A stretch of 64,000 nt of DNA, from assembly GCA_036925085.1 (NCBI GenBank), contig JAUPFP010000009.1:4140233-4204232 (forward strand), read 5' to 3'. A program made the translations under genes and the position numbers. Of this stretch, positions 54,300 to 64,000 are shown piece after piece. Every line of letters begins with the position of its first letter. Position 1 is the stretch's first letter. Below the pieces are notes generated by a model. It saw only the letters and a program-made list of their open reading frames with translations. It made no database searches and was not told the DNA's origin. This DNA comes from Brachycybe producta (taxonomy: Eukaryota; Arthropoda; Diplopoda; Playtdesmida; Andrognathidae).

Positions 54300-54625
54300 C
54301 TAGTGGGGTAACCCGTCATAAATGACGGAAGCAATGCGTGCGCATGCGCGTCGTTTTTTCTTTTTTTTACTCCTTTCATTTCAATTTCAGCCACCCCCTC
54401 CCACTTCCCCCCTCCACGTTTCTCTCCCCCTCTACACTTTCCAACCTTTTCCCCTCTCCAATTTAATATCATGGGGTTCTTGGATGGGAAGAGTGCAACA
54501 TATAGTTGACCTTGAGAAAAAAAAAAGCAGTTCATTTATTCAAATTTTATAAATACCGACACAGCGTTAGTTCCCTCACACACACACACAGACCTGGGAT
54601 ATTATATATATAAATAATAATATTA
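54300..54625 (-). mobile_element. Helitron-like element without nested MITE
   Basis: CTAG at 54300-54303, hairpin CCCGTCA/TGACGG at 54312-54328. Body as in 43235 (ATGCGCGTCGTTTTTTC, CACCCCCTCCCAC) continuing through GGATGGGAAGAGTGCAACAT to about 54625. The family B MITE present in the other two copies is absent, so this is the empty state. Confidence 0.82.
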
Positions 54626-54639
54626 TTGAATAATATTTT

Positions 54640-55222
54640 CCCGCATTTTTTAAAAATCCGAATTATGAAAGTACAGTAGGAACCATTTAACACGAAATCT
54701 AAGGAACCAAACATTTTTTTCGTGTTAAACGAATTTCATAGTAAAAGTCGAAAAAAGTATGTTATTTCTAAGAAACTGGATTTCTATTTTCCGTTTTTTC
54801 GTGTTATTCGTTTTCGTGTTAAACTGTTTTCACCGTACATTATTTTTTATCCATTAAATCCAACAATTTAAGGTGTTTTGAATTGAATATTTTACGTCAG
54901 TTTTGAAATGTTTTTTTTTTTTTTTCTTCTTCTTCTTTAAATGCTGAATTGAAGTTTGAAAACATATTTTTCTCCAATTATATCTTCATCTAATCCATCA
55001 GAAAAACATATGAAGAGAAAAAAAAACATGAATTGAAATATAAGAAGACTTTTGAAAATTATTCAGAAAAGTCAGAATTAATCTTCTTCTTTGGAATTAT
55101 GAAATTCAATAGCCACCCATATATAATTGTGACTACGTTAAACTTAAATAGATTTTCGTATTAAGTGAACACTTGAAAAAAATCGATTTTTGTTTGTTTC
55201 TAAAGTAACCACCCGTTATAAA

Positions 55223-55264
<42 letters not shown>

Positions 55265-55690
55265 TAATAATAATAATAAATAATAATAATAATAATAAAT
55301 AATAATAATAATAATAATAATAATATTAATATTAATAATAATAAAAAAGCCAATATGAGAATGCTAATTTCTTGAGTGTTATCAAAAAAGAGCGACGTTT
55401 TCATCAAAACACTCCACAATTAATTCATGAATCAGATTTCAAAACACCCCCCACATATTTTTTTTACTTCATTTTAATATTTAAAAAAGAATGAAATGAA
55501 TATGTTTTTTTTTCCTAAAATCTGAAATATGAAAGTTAATGCTATTTTGAGAAGAAAAAAAATGATAGGTTTAAGATAGAAATTAGTCCATATTCTATTT
55601 AACACTTTGTCCAGTTTATTTCGTGTTTATTTTCGTTCTTGTTCAGTTTCAGTTTGTTTGTTTTGGTTCAGTTTCAGTTTAGTTAAACAT
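54640..55690. repeat. AT-rich sequence with (AAT)n microsatellite
   Basis: An AAT/ATT microsatellite spans 55221-55345. 54675-54836 has GTAGGAACCATTTAACACG and TTCGTGTTAAACTG words also found at 60855-60935, hinting at a pogo-like relic. No gene. Confidence 0.6.
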
Positions 55691-56035
55691 CCCTTTAGGG
55701 CAAGTGTCTTTTAGGGCAAATGTCCCACACCCGTATACCTTAACCCCCGGCTCTGGTCATAACACGTGATGCATTGTTGCAGAACGACATAAGTTGTGAT
55801 GCAATGAGTTACAATACTTGCAACTTACAATACTGCTTGCAACCTTTCCTCCTTTTTGGAGGACAGCCCTCCATTCGGAGGAAATGTCCTCCGACCAGGA
55901 CCGTCCTCCACGAAGGCAAACATGTCCTCCACACAATAAATTGTATAAAAACTTAAATACGTTCGTGGAGTATGGTCCCTGGATGAAGGACAGTTCTTCC
56001 GAACAAAGCTGGACTGTCCTCCATAGGTGACAAGC
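55690..56035. repeat. minisatellite stub plus dispersed GTCCTCCACACAATAAATTG repeat
   Basis: CCCTTTAGGGCAAG and CAAATGTCCCACACCCG (55690-55733), then from 55855 a copy of the 23265-23450 repeat with GGAGGACAG/CTGTCCTCC inverted words. Not coding. Confidence 0.65.
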
Positions 56036-56241
56036 CTAAATACAGCACGTTTTATGATGCAACAACATACAACAAATGCGGCAATGTGTGTTGTATAAAA
56101 ATAAAATGTTTGGCACACCAGGGAATACTAAGACCATGCAGCACAGGCGGCATTTACCGCCTGAAGTCCTGCACGTATCATAAAACGTGCTGTATTTTTG
56201 TATGTAATGCACTGGTTTTTAACCGGGAGTATCCATACCCC

Positions 56242-56523
56242 CAGTACCGTCTTTACTATAAGGGCACACGGGGCCCGTGCCCAGGGCCCCCGACCTCACG
56301 GGGGCCCCGAAAGGCCGATATATTCGCTTACACGAAAAAAAGGAGCTCAAATTTTTTTCAATTTTTAGGTAGATACCTACTAAGAATTACCGTCAACATT
56401 TCTAAATTGAAATGTTAATAGGACACCAGATCAGATTTTTAAATTTTTTCTAATTTTTACTATCCAAAGGGGCCCCCAATTCTTGGGTGCCCAAGGGCCC
56501 CGACATGCCCTAAGACCGCCCTG
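56242..56523. mobile_element. hAT MITE, perfect 8-bp TSD
   Basis: 282 bp from CAGTACCGTCTTTACTATAA to GCCCTAAGACCGCCCTG, flanked by perfect CATACCCC at 56234-56241 and 56524-56531. GC-rich ends with GGGGCCC words. Confidence 0.9.
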
Positions 56524-56539
56524 CATACCCCTTAGGGGA

Positions 56540-57250
56540 ATGCAAACTAAATAATGCGGGTATATGTGACTTGATCTCTAAATAAATCAATATATAAATA
56601 AATATGATAAAATCCTTAGGATTTACTTTCAGTTGTTCTGTTTCTAGCTATCCATATGTAAATTTAAAACAAGCTATAAAGACATATTTTTTAAAAGTCA
56701 TACTGGTTCGTAATAAGACTGGTGATGGAGATCATTTCGACAGTCTAGCAAAGGGGTGGTATGGACTCTATTTGGCGACGTTATTTGGCAATCCATTGGG
56801 TGGTCTGTAATCGTAAAAAAAAAGTAGCTAAGAACCCCTGACGTAATGAGATAACAACATGCTGTACTTTGTTTGTGACATTGTCTCAGAAGTGATGTCA
56901 TAAAACGTGTATTGTTGCTGTTCGATGTGACATCATAATGTGTTGTTTTTATTATTTATTATTTTATTAAGTGTGCGTTACATATTGTTTGAGGTGTTAT
57001 GATTGAGGCATTATGTTGGAGCGCGTGATGGCTTTTTATGATCTGGTTGATTATGTTTCTTACAAACCCAGAACCTATAGGTAAAAGATTGGCCATAAAA
57101 AAAAGAACTGAACCAAATCTGTTCTAAATAATTTAAATTTATGCTCATTCAGTTACCTAAGGTTCTTGGGACACAGGCGACTTTTGCAAGACTTTTTGGC
57201 GACAAAAGAAGTCGTAAAGGTGTCGTAACAATGCATTTTCTATATCTATA
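56540..57250. other. no recognised feature
   Basis: AT-rich sequence leading into the satellite; no supported gene or repeat boundary. Confidence 0.4.
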
Positions 57251-57269
57251 TCAAGATTCGCGCCTTTCC

Positions 57270-58630
57270 AAGCTTTTTGCGACATCTAGGACCAATTGAG
57301 CCCTCCTACGACATTTTAGAGCTTTTAGAGCATTAAAATATTTTTCGACTTTTGGCCGTTTTTTTGGTAAAAACCAAATACTTGGCTTTTGACCCATTTT
57401 TTTTCGAATTTTAAAAATTCTTGAATCCTTGTGCATCCTAAGCTTGAATCTTAAGCTTTTTTGGGACTTCTGGGGCCAGTTGAGCACACCTGAGGCATTT
57501 TTTAGAGCTTTTAGAGCATTAAAATATTTTTCGACTTTTGGCTGTTTTTTTGGTAAAAACCAAATACTTCACTTTTGACCCATTTTTTTCGAATTTTAAA
57601 AATTCTTGAATCCTTGTGCATCCTAAGCTTGAATCCTAAGCTTTTTTGGGACTTATGGGGCCAGTTGAGCACTCCTGAGGCATTTTTAGAGCATTTAAAT
57701 ATTTTTCGACTTTTGGCCGTTTTTTGGTAAAAACCAAATACTTGGCTTTTGACGCATTTTTTTCGAATTTTAAAAATTCTTAATTCCTTGTGCTTTTTAA
57801 GCTTTTTTGGGACTTCTGGGGCCAGTTGAGCCCTCCTACGGCATTTTAGAGCTTTTAGAGCATTAAAATATTTTTCGACTTTTGGCCGTTTTTTTGGTAA
57901 AAACCAAATACTTGGCTTTTGACGCATTTTTTTCGAATTTTAAAAATTCTTAATTCCTTGTGCTTTTTAAGCTTTTTTGGGACTTATGGGGCCAGTTGAG
58001 CACTCCTGAGGCATTTTTAGAGCATTTAAATATTTTTCGACTTTTGGCCGTTTTTTGGTAAAAACCAAATACTTGGCTTTTGACGCATTTTTTTCGAATT
58101 TTAAAAATTCTTAATTCCTTGTGCTTTTTAAGCTTTTTTGGGACTTCTGGGGCCAGTTGAGCCCTCCTACGGCATTTTAGAGCTTTTAGAGCATTAAAAT
58201 ATTTTTCGACTTTTGGCCGTTTTTTTGGTAAAAACCAAATACTTGGCTTTTGACGCATTTTTTTCGAATTTTAAAAATTCTTAATTCCTTGTGCTTTTTA
58301 AGCTTTTTTGGGACTTATGGGGCCAGTTGAGCACTCCTGAGGCATTTTTAGAGCATTTAAATATTTTTCGACTTTTGGCCGTTTTTTGGTAAAAACCAAA
58401 TACTTGGCTTTTGACCCATTTTTTTCGAATTTTAAAAATTCTTAATTCCTTGTGCTTTTTAAGCTTTTTTGGGACTTATGGGGCCAGTTGAGCACTCCTG
58501 AGGCATTTTTGGAGCATTTAAATATTTTTCGACTTTTGGCCTTTTTATGAAAAAAAAAGGCCAAAGACCAAAGAGTTGGTTTTTGACACATTTTTTCCTA
58601 TTTTAAAAATTCTTGAATCCTTGTGCTTTT
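57270..58630. repeat. satellite with alternating 161- and 170-bp monomers (331-bp dimer)
   Basis: Marker GGGACTT falls at 57463, 57648, 57809, 57979, 58140, 58310 and 58471, giving spacings 185, 161, 170, 161, 170, 161. Two monomer types alternate (GCCCTCCTACGGCATTTTAG versus GCACTCCTGAGGCATTTTTA). The minus-strand basic peptides starting MRQKPSIWF repeat every 331 bp and are by-products. Confidence 0.93.
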
Positions 58631-58639
58631 TTTCCACAG

Positions 58640-59540
58640 TGTGTCCCAACCCTTATACATCATTTCCACACTACAAAAATTAACTGCAGTTAAAAAGTTA
58701 ACCACAGTTAATTTTCTAATGAAAACGAATGTGGTTACATTAACCATAGTTAAAATGTTTGAACAACAGTTAACTCAACTGCACTGACACAAAGTGGTTA
58801 ATTACATTAATGAATGTCACTTTCAAAGTGAAACTTTCACCAAACGCACAACTATAGAGCCACCATATAACCATAATCAGCTGTTCATAAAATATCTTAA
58901 TTTTAAAATTGTTTTAAAAATTATAAAATGCAGTAGGCCCTCCCCCCCCAAATTAACAAAACTTAAATCAAATAAACCTACTATTTAATTAAAAAAATAA
59001 TTCATATAATGTTGCAAATAGGATCAAGGCCTCAGCACTTTTGACAGAAAATAAGACCGGTGCATCATACCTTTTTGGCCCCCCCCCCCAAAAAAAAGAA
59101 AAGTGTTGTAGGGCCCCGCCTCTAGGCCCTAAATTCAACAGTAGGGCCTACCTGGAGGCCCTTTAACCACTTCCCACATATAAAGTTTAACTAATTCCTA
59201 TTTCCTTTGTACAATGCATTTGTAAGCATAAATATAAACACAGGAAAATGTTCTTCTCGGATTTAAATTTAAAAAAAAACCCCAAGAGAAACAACAACCT
59301 GCGGGTCAATTACGAGAAACATAAAGCTAGTTAAGATATAAAGGTTTCAATTCGAAAAGATAGTTTCATCGCCATTGGTCAATTTTCTCGGAACAACTGG
59401 GTTCGATATAGCAATCTCATAATCGCATTTTACTTATATACAGCGTGCATGAGAAGTAACTTTACCTAAAATTTCAAATTCTTGTAATTATTTTGATTTT
59501 GCAAATAATACTTGGCAGACAAGTTTAGTCGGTCAGAATG
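58640..59540. other. AT-rich sequence with TTAACTGCAGTTAA words
   Basis: 58675-58790 has clustered inverted words (AACTGCAGTTAAAAAGTTAA, ACCATAGTTAAA). The rest is AT-rich with a C run at about 59080. At 59547 CAGGCCCGTATTAAG may be a lone hAT end. No gene. Confidence 0.45.
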
Positions 59541-59637
59541 AACAGTCAGGCCCGTATTAAGAAATGGGCCAACTGTACCATGCACAGAGGCCTCGAGGTT
59601 TAGGGGCGCCCCTCCCGCCTCGCCAATAAATCACTTA

Positions 59638-59995
59638 GGGTGGGTCCAGACTAGAAGAGAACAACACCTAACAGCAGATCATGTTTGCGAAAATTTCCAA
59701 AGAACACCTTCGTTTTTCTGGTCTCTATGGCCCAGAGTGTCCAAACGTCACCAGAACATGTTCGCAACGTGTTCCCAGTTAATAAAATCATAATGGATGT
59801 TCGCGGGGGAGAGGGGGAAATGTTCGCCGAGAAGTCCAAACAACTCCCGGCGCGAACAAGAACATCCTTTGATATGACGGGCAAAAACCGACAACTGGTG
59901 GATCTGGGCAGAACAGAACAACGAACACTATAAAACCGTTCAACTGTTTGCGAACGATGTTCGTTCGTTGTTCTTTTCTAGTCTGGACCCACCTT
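59638..59995. mobile_element. MITE with GGGTGGGTCCAGACTAGAAG ends
   Basis: The ends GGGTGGGTCCAGACTAGAAG and CTTTTCTAGTCTGGACCCACC are flanked by TTA-type triplets. The interior is GC-richer with AACATGTTCGC words. PIF/Harbinger-like by flank. Frames inside are not coding. Confidence 0.75.
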
Positions 59996-60403
59996 TAGAC
60001 TACAATGTCCTTTGAACAGAGCCCTGACCACCACAGGAAAACTTCTCACAAACTTAATTTTAAACGTTTTTCCTTTGAAAAAAAAAAAAAATCAGCTCCA
60101 CAACAAATTGAAAACAGGAAGTTACTTAGCGTCCACTCTGTACATATAAAATCTACCTATTAGGTTACAAAGCTCACAGTCCATTTTTATTGTCATGAGA
60201 CATTTCTAGAAAAGTAGCCAAAAATAACTAAAAGGAAAATTGGTACCATGTCTCAAGGCGATGCAACGATATATACAAATTAAACTAAATTTTGTTTTGA
60301 GGAGTTTCGATAATCTGTTCCTTTGTGCAACTTCCCTTTGCTTCTTCAAAGCTGCTCGTAATAACCGCTAGAAAATGAAATACATTTTCGGTCCAGCCCC
60401 TTA

Positions 60404-60835
60404 AGGCACGTTTAGACCAAGCTCGCGAGCCTTTCTAGAACAGTTCGCAAACAGAAACAGAATTCCGTTTAGACGAGAGCTCGCGAACAGTTCTAGAACC
60501 GTTCGCGAGCTCCCGTCTAAACCAGGTCCTGTTTTTGTATGTGAAACAGTACATATCAAAGGGTTAGTTTCTTGAACATTTGAACAGAGAACCCGGTCTA
60601 GACATGAGTGAGCTCGTTTCGCGAGTTGACAATTATTACATCTTCATTGTTTGATGACATCTTTAATAAAACGCGAACCCAACACGGACTCTAGACGAAC
60701 TAACAAACAAACTCTCGAGAGCTGTTCGCCATGCAAACGCGAACATGCTACTTTTTTGGCATAGACGTTATATGCCCGCGAACAGCTCTCGAAACAGTTC
60801 ACGAACATCCACAATATTGGTCTAAACGCGCCTTT
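60404..60835. mobile_element. MITE with GGCACGTTTAGACCAAGCTC ends
   Basis: AAGGCACGTTTAGACCAAGC and TTGGTCTAAACGCGCCTT are inverted ends. The interior is full of CTCGCGAAC/GTTCGCGAG. A relative fragment is at 53808-54090. Left flank TTA. Confidence 0.72.
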
Positions 60836-61214
60836 CGAATAGCGTAATTAGATTTCCTTTAACACGAAATACGTTTTAACATGAAAACATATTCTGGTCG
60901 CAACCATTTCGTGTTCAAATGGTTCCTACTGTAGTTTACAAACAAAGCTTCCTAGTTGTAACTTACCTTAATAGAGATATTTTTACGGTATTTTGCATGG
61001 TTTCTGAAATATTCGGAATATTTATTGTTTTAAGTTAAGCTTTATTTTAAGCAACTTTTTTTTCTCTCTCTCTAACCTTAGAGCGCGAAAACTGGTCGAC
61101 GCCAAAAACAGTTGTGCGAAAACGTCCCACATTCACTCTGAATTGTGTTAGTAAATGTTTCTCCATGCGGCATAAAATTCGAACTTTGAAATTCTTCCTT
61201 AAAAAATAATAATA

Positions 61215-61869
61215 CAGTAGAGTGTCGATTATTGCAACCAATTTTTCTTATGGAAATAAAAAAAATGTTCTTTGCAATCGGCCTTATTTAGAGGTGGGAC
61301 GAATCCTAAATTTTCTCGAATTTGAATTCGAATCCGAATTCTAAAAGGTTCTTGAATCCCTCGAATCTCGAATCCTTCATATAATAATCCTATATTATTC
61401 ATTAAGAAGATACAAATAAATGAAATAATATTAAATATTAAATTATTAATAATAAAAAACAAGTGTGGAGGCACTCAGGGTCGCCACAACGTTATGATAT
61501 TGGTGATCCGGGTCCGACCACCGAAATCGCAACAATCGCCGGTTTTGTTTGATAGTGAACGCTTCTATTGGACGTCAATGAAGTTACAAAAAAAAAAACT
61601 AATTTTACCAACGTTTTTAACAGTTTTTTTTTAGGTTAGGATTCGAAAGACGAAGATTCGAGTTTTTGAATCTCGAATATTTTTCGCGACTCGAATTTTT
61701 CGAATCTCGAATATTTTTCAAGATTCGCCGGATTCCAATGTACCATTCGTAGTTTTTTTCTTCTTACTTTTCTCCACTTTTTTCATGGGAGTTCGATTTA
61801 TATGAATGTTTTGAATATCGGAACTAGTCACTGTCCGACATTAATTCCGATAATCGACGTTCTTACTGT
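61215..61869. mobile_element. pogo/Tigger-like MITE with nested hAT
   Basis: CAGTAGAGTGTCGATTATTG start and CCGATAATCGACGTTCTTACTG end, flanked by TA at 61213-61214 and 61870-61871. CAGTA ends with a TA target are typical of pogo-type mariners. The middle (61289-61749) is a TAGAGGTGGGACGAATCC hAT-like insertion. Confidence 0.8.
61289..61749. mobile_element. hAT-like element (AGGTGGGACGAATCC), nested
   Basis: Same family as 51791-52189, with CTCGAATCCTTCATATAA and AGATTCG words and an end near CAATGTACCATTCGTA. The 8-bp flanks are decayed (GCCTTATT and GTTTTTTT). Confidence 0.7.
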
Positions 61870-62332
61870 AATAATAATAATAATGAAATATTTTAAAAAG
61901 AAAAATACTTCGTAAACATTTCGTCATAATTAATTTTTTTTTTCTTCTTCTTCTTCTGTTTCTGTAATGACAAATATTAACACAGATTTTTTTTTAAAAA
62001 AAGAAAACTCACCAGATTAAAAATTCGTAAAGTGTGCAAAGGAAACACGAAAAAGTGCCAAATAAAAACAACAAAGAAACAAATAACAGTACTTTAGTAT
62101 AATATACAAATTTCAAAAAGAGGTACCCCGAATCGAGTTCTGATATATATAATAATAATAATAAAAACACCCTCGAGCGACATCCAAAAATCTCAAAAAG
62201 TTCGTAAAAGAGAAATCGACCCAAGAAGAATAAAAACCGAGAGAAAGGAAGAAATAGATCAGTTCCCGAGAGCAAAATCTGATCACAACAATACTTTCTT
62301 GTTGGCCTTCTTTTTTTTTTTAAAAAAAATAG

Positions 62333-62430
62333 TTATGGTGAAGTGGTTGTAGGTCTCGAGTACCCAATTCTAGTAGTCCCGTGAGCGGGTCCTCCATTAG
62401 AACCAGTGCTCGGTCCACGATTATTACCAC
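62333..62430 (-). CDS. candidate terminal exon of an unknown minus-strand gene
   Basis: After a TGCTAAC branch-point-like word and ACTGAATCTGTAG acceptor, the minus strand reads 31 residues, GNNRGPSTGSNGGPAHGTTR followed by IGYSRPTTTSP, then TAA at 62333. The frame is phase 1 in. It is CpG-bearing and Gly/Thr/Ser-rich, unlike the AT-rich flanks. Low-complexity tails like this occur in RNA-binding and transcription factors, but no family is recognised. The upstream exons would lie beyond 62430. Confidence 0.35.
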
Positions 62431-62530
62431 CTACAGATTCAGTAACATTGTTAGCAATTACGGAAATAAATATAACTCTTTCGAACTCCCCATCCCTTCA
62501 CCATTGAATACGTGCAATATATTTCAATTA

Positions 62531-62746
62531 CGGTAAAGTCCTCGACTTAAAAACACGGGCTCGTAAATTACGCGGTTGCGCTACTTTGCCTTTACACAGG
62601 TTAGGTAAAAACACTGCAATTCCGGAAAATGGGCAGCCAATGTGCAGCCATTAAACTTCATTCAATTTGTACAGTTTTATTTTTTCTTAAATGTGCGCGG
62701 AAATATTCGGAACGAATTATAACCGCGATAAGTCGAGAACCTACTG
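62531..62746. mobile_element. pogo-like MITE
   Basis: 216 bp, CGGTAAAGTCCTCGACTTAA start and ATAAGTCGAGAACCTACTG end, flanked by TA at 62529-62530 and 62747-62748. The inverted core is TCCTCGACTTA/TAAGTCGAGAA. Confidence 0.78.
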
Positions 62747-63079
62747 TACATATGATACGCATGCATCGAGTGTCGGAGATTGCAACACATAGTCTTGATC
62801 ATTGCCTACAACAGAATTCCCCCCCCCCAATAAACATCCATTTTTATTTGCCCCCTGAATTTCTCTTAGCTTTGTTTTTTGAGCTAATTTTTAGGTTTTT
62901 CAATGGTGTAAATAGAACGAGGATTATGTTCAAACCTTGGAAAACATCGTTTCTGAGTTTTGCAGGATTTTTCTTGGGGGTTTTTTTTTACATGAATTTC
63001 CAAGTCTTCCGGAATTTTTGTTTTTGAGCTTCTGCGAATTATTTTGTCGTCATTTAAATTCTCACATTTTTCCAAGTTT

Positions 63080-64000
63080 TCTTTTTAAACGCAAATTCTA
63101 AAATTCCAGGATTTCTTTTGGTTTTACATAAAATTCCAGAATTTCTTTTGGTTTTACATAAAATTCAAGAATTTCTATTGGTTTTACATAAAATTCCAGG
63201 ATTTCTTTTGGTTTTACATAAAATTCCAGGATTCCTTTCGGTTTTACATAAAATTCCAGGATTCCTTTTGGTTTTACATAAAATTCCTGGAGTTTCTATG
63301 TATATACCAAATTTTCTAGGTTTATTTTGGTTTTACATATGTATTTCTAAGTTTTCCGGAAATAAATTCCTTGAGCTTTTTAGGGTTATTTTGTTTTTAC
63401 ATAAAAATTTCAAAGTTTTTTTTGTGTTTTTTTCTTCACAAATTTCCAGTTTTTACGATTTTATGTTTTACGTAAATTCAAAAGAATTTCTATTATATTT
63501 TGGTTTTATATAAATTCCTGGAGTTTCTACGTACATCCCAAGTTTCTCCGGATTATTTTGTTTTCCACATATATTTCTAACTTTTCCAGAAATATTTTCC
63601 TTGAGCTTTTTAGGGTTATTATTGTTACATAAATTTCTCCAATTTTTCTAAGATTTTTCTTAAGCAAATTCACAAATTCCAGGATTTCTTTTGATTTTAC
63701 ATAAATTCCTGGAGTTTCTACGTACATCCGAGTTTTCTTGGATTATTTTGTCTTTTACATAACTTCTTCGATGTTTCCAAGTTTGTTTCTTCACAAATTC
63801 ACAGTTTTTATGATTTTTTTTTGTTTTAGATAAATTCAAGAATTTCCAGGATTTTTCCGTTTTAGACAAATTCCCTAAATTTTTCAAGGTTTTGTGTTTC
63901 AGTTTTATAGTTTTTTTTTTAAATGTAAATTTCAGGAATTATTTTCTTTTCAAGTAAATTCTCATTTTAGTTTCCAAAATTATTGGAAGGTTTCTGGTTT
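63080..64000. repeat. 30-bp minisatellite (TTTTGGTTTTACATAAAATT) and longer-period repeats
   Basis: Exact 30-bp spacing of TTTTGGTTTTACATAAAATT from 63117 to about 63290, then a longer degenerate period in which ATAAATTCCTGGAGTTTCTA recurs near 63280, 63505 and 63695. A 30-bp unit keeps frame, so repeated peptides such as LVLHKIPGFL arise without being genes. It runs off the window end. Confidence 0.9.

Noticed and set aside
57251-58258. Basic minus-strand proteins starting MRQKPSIWF
   Set aside because: They recur every 331 bp with the satellite, and monomers of 161 and 170 bp shift frame, so there is no selection for a protein.
62009-62275. Hydrophobic 88-residue minus frame resembling a membrane protein
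   Set aside because: AT-rich DNA often yields Phe/Leu-rich frames; no domain, no clear splice context.
63118-63513. Frame with repeated LVLHKIPGFL
   Set aside because: The 30-bp unit preserves frame; composition is low complexity and the array continues degenerate.

Overview
This window looks like AT-rich, intron- and repeat-laden arthropod nuclear DNA. The strongest clue is a six-exon gene, reconstructed here on the minus strand (coding exons between 3961 and 11359), for a secreted CLIP-domain trypsin-like serine protease. CLIP domains are essentially an arthropod feature. A rhodopsin-family neuropeptide-type receptor (26837-28228, minus) fits. I cannot choose between chelicerate, crustacean and insect from sequence alone. 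All convincing coding DNA lies on the minus strand and is richer in CpG than its surroundings.

Layout. 1-3000 holds a proline-rich, probably disordered 349-residue coding exon (1695-2744). 3961-11359 is the protease gene, whose introns are packed with foldback transposons. 11.4-26.2 kb is repeat territory: MITEs, minisatellites, three Helitron or hAT relics and an AT-rich foldback pair. 26.8-28.2 kb is the intact GPCR reading frame. 28.3-49.2 kb is again repeats and minisatellites. 49.2-49.5 kb is unique, CpG-bearing sequence with two CRE sites and a donor-like ATGG/GTAAGT, a candidate promoter and first exon. 49.7-62 kb is nested transposons plus a dimeric satellite (57.3-58.6 kb). 62333-62430 may be a terminal coding exon of another minus-strand gene. 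The last kilobase is a 30-bp minisatellite.

The mobile-element fraction is the most informative part. From terminal inverted repeats and target-site duplications (TSDs) I can separate: (i) 140-210 bp palindromic elements ending ACAGGC/GCCTGT with 9-bp TSDs (Mutator-like); (ii) TTAA-flanked elements beginning GAGGCTA (about 500-900 bp) and GGTGGCTGAATAG (about 510-590 bp); (iii) hAT MITEs with perfect 8-bp TSDs; (iv) TWA-flanked PIF/Harbinger-like MITEs; (v) TA-flanked pogo-like MITEs; (vi) Helitron 3' ends with a hairpin followed by CTAG; (vii) two AT-rich or low-complexity foldback families. No transposase gene was seen, so all appear non-autonomous. Several are nested, which gives a relative insertion order.

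No operon-like or cooperating gene system is visible. The protease, receptor and proline-rich protein are probably unrelated neighbours. The most unusual observations are the palindromic 9-bp-TSD elements that carry CCAAT, GC-box and CRE motifs together, the two 900-bp TTAA elements built on internal tandem ~194-bp units, and a non-canonical activation site in the protease.
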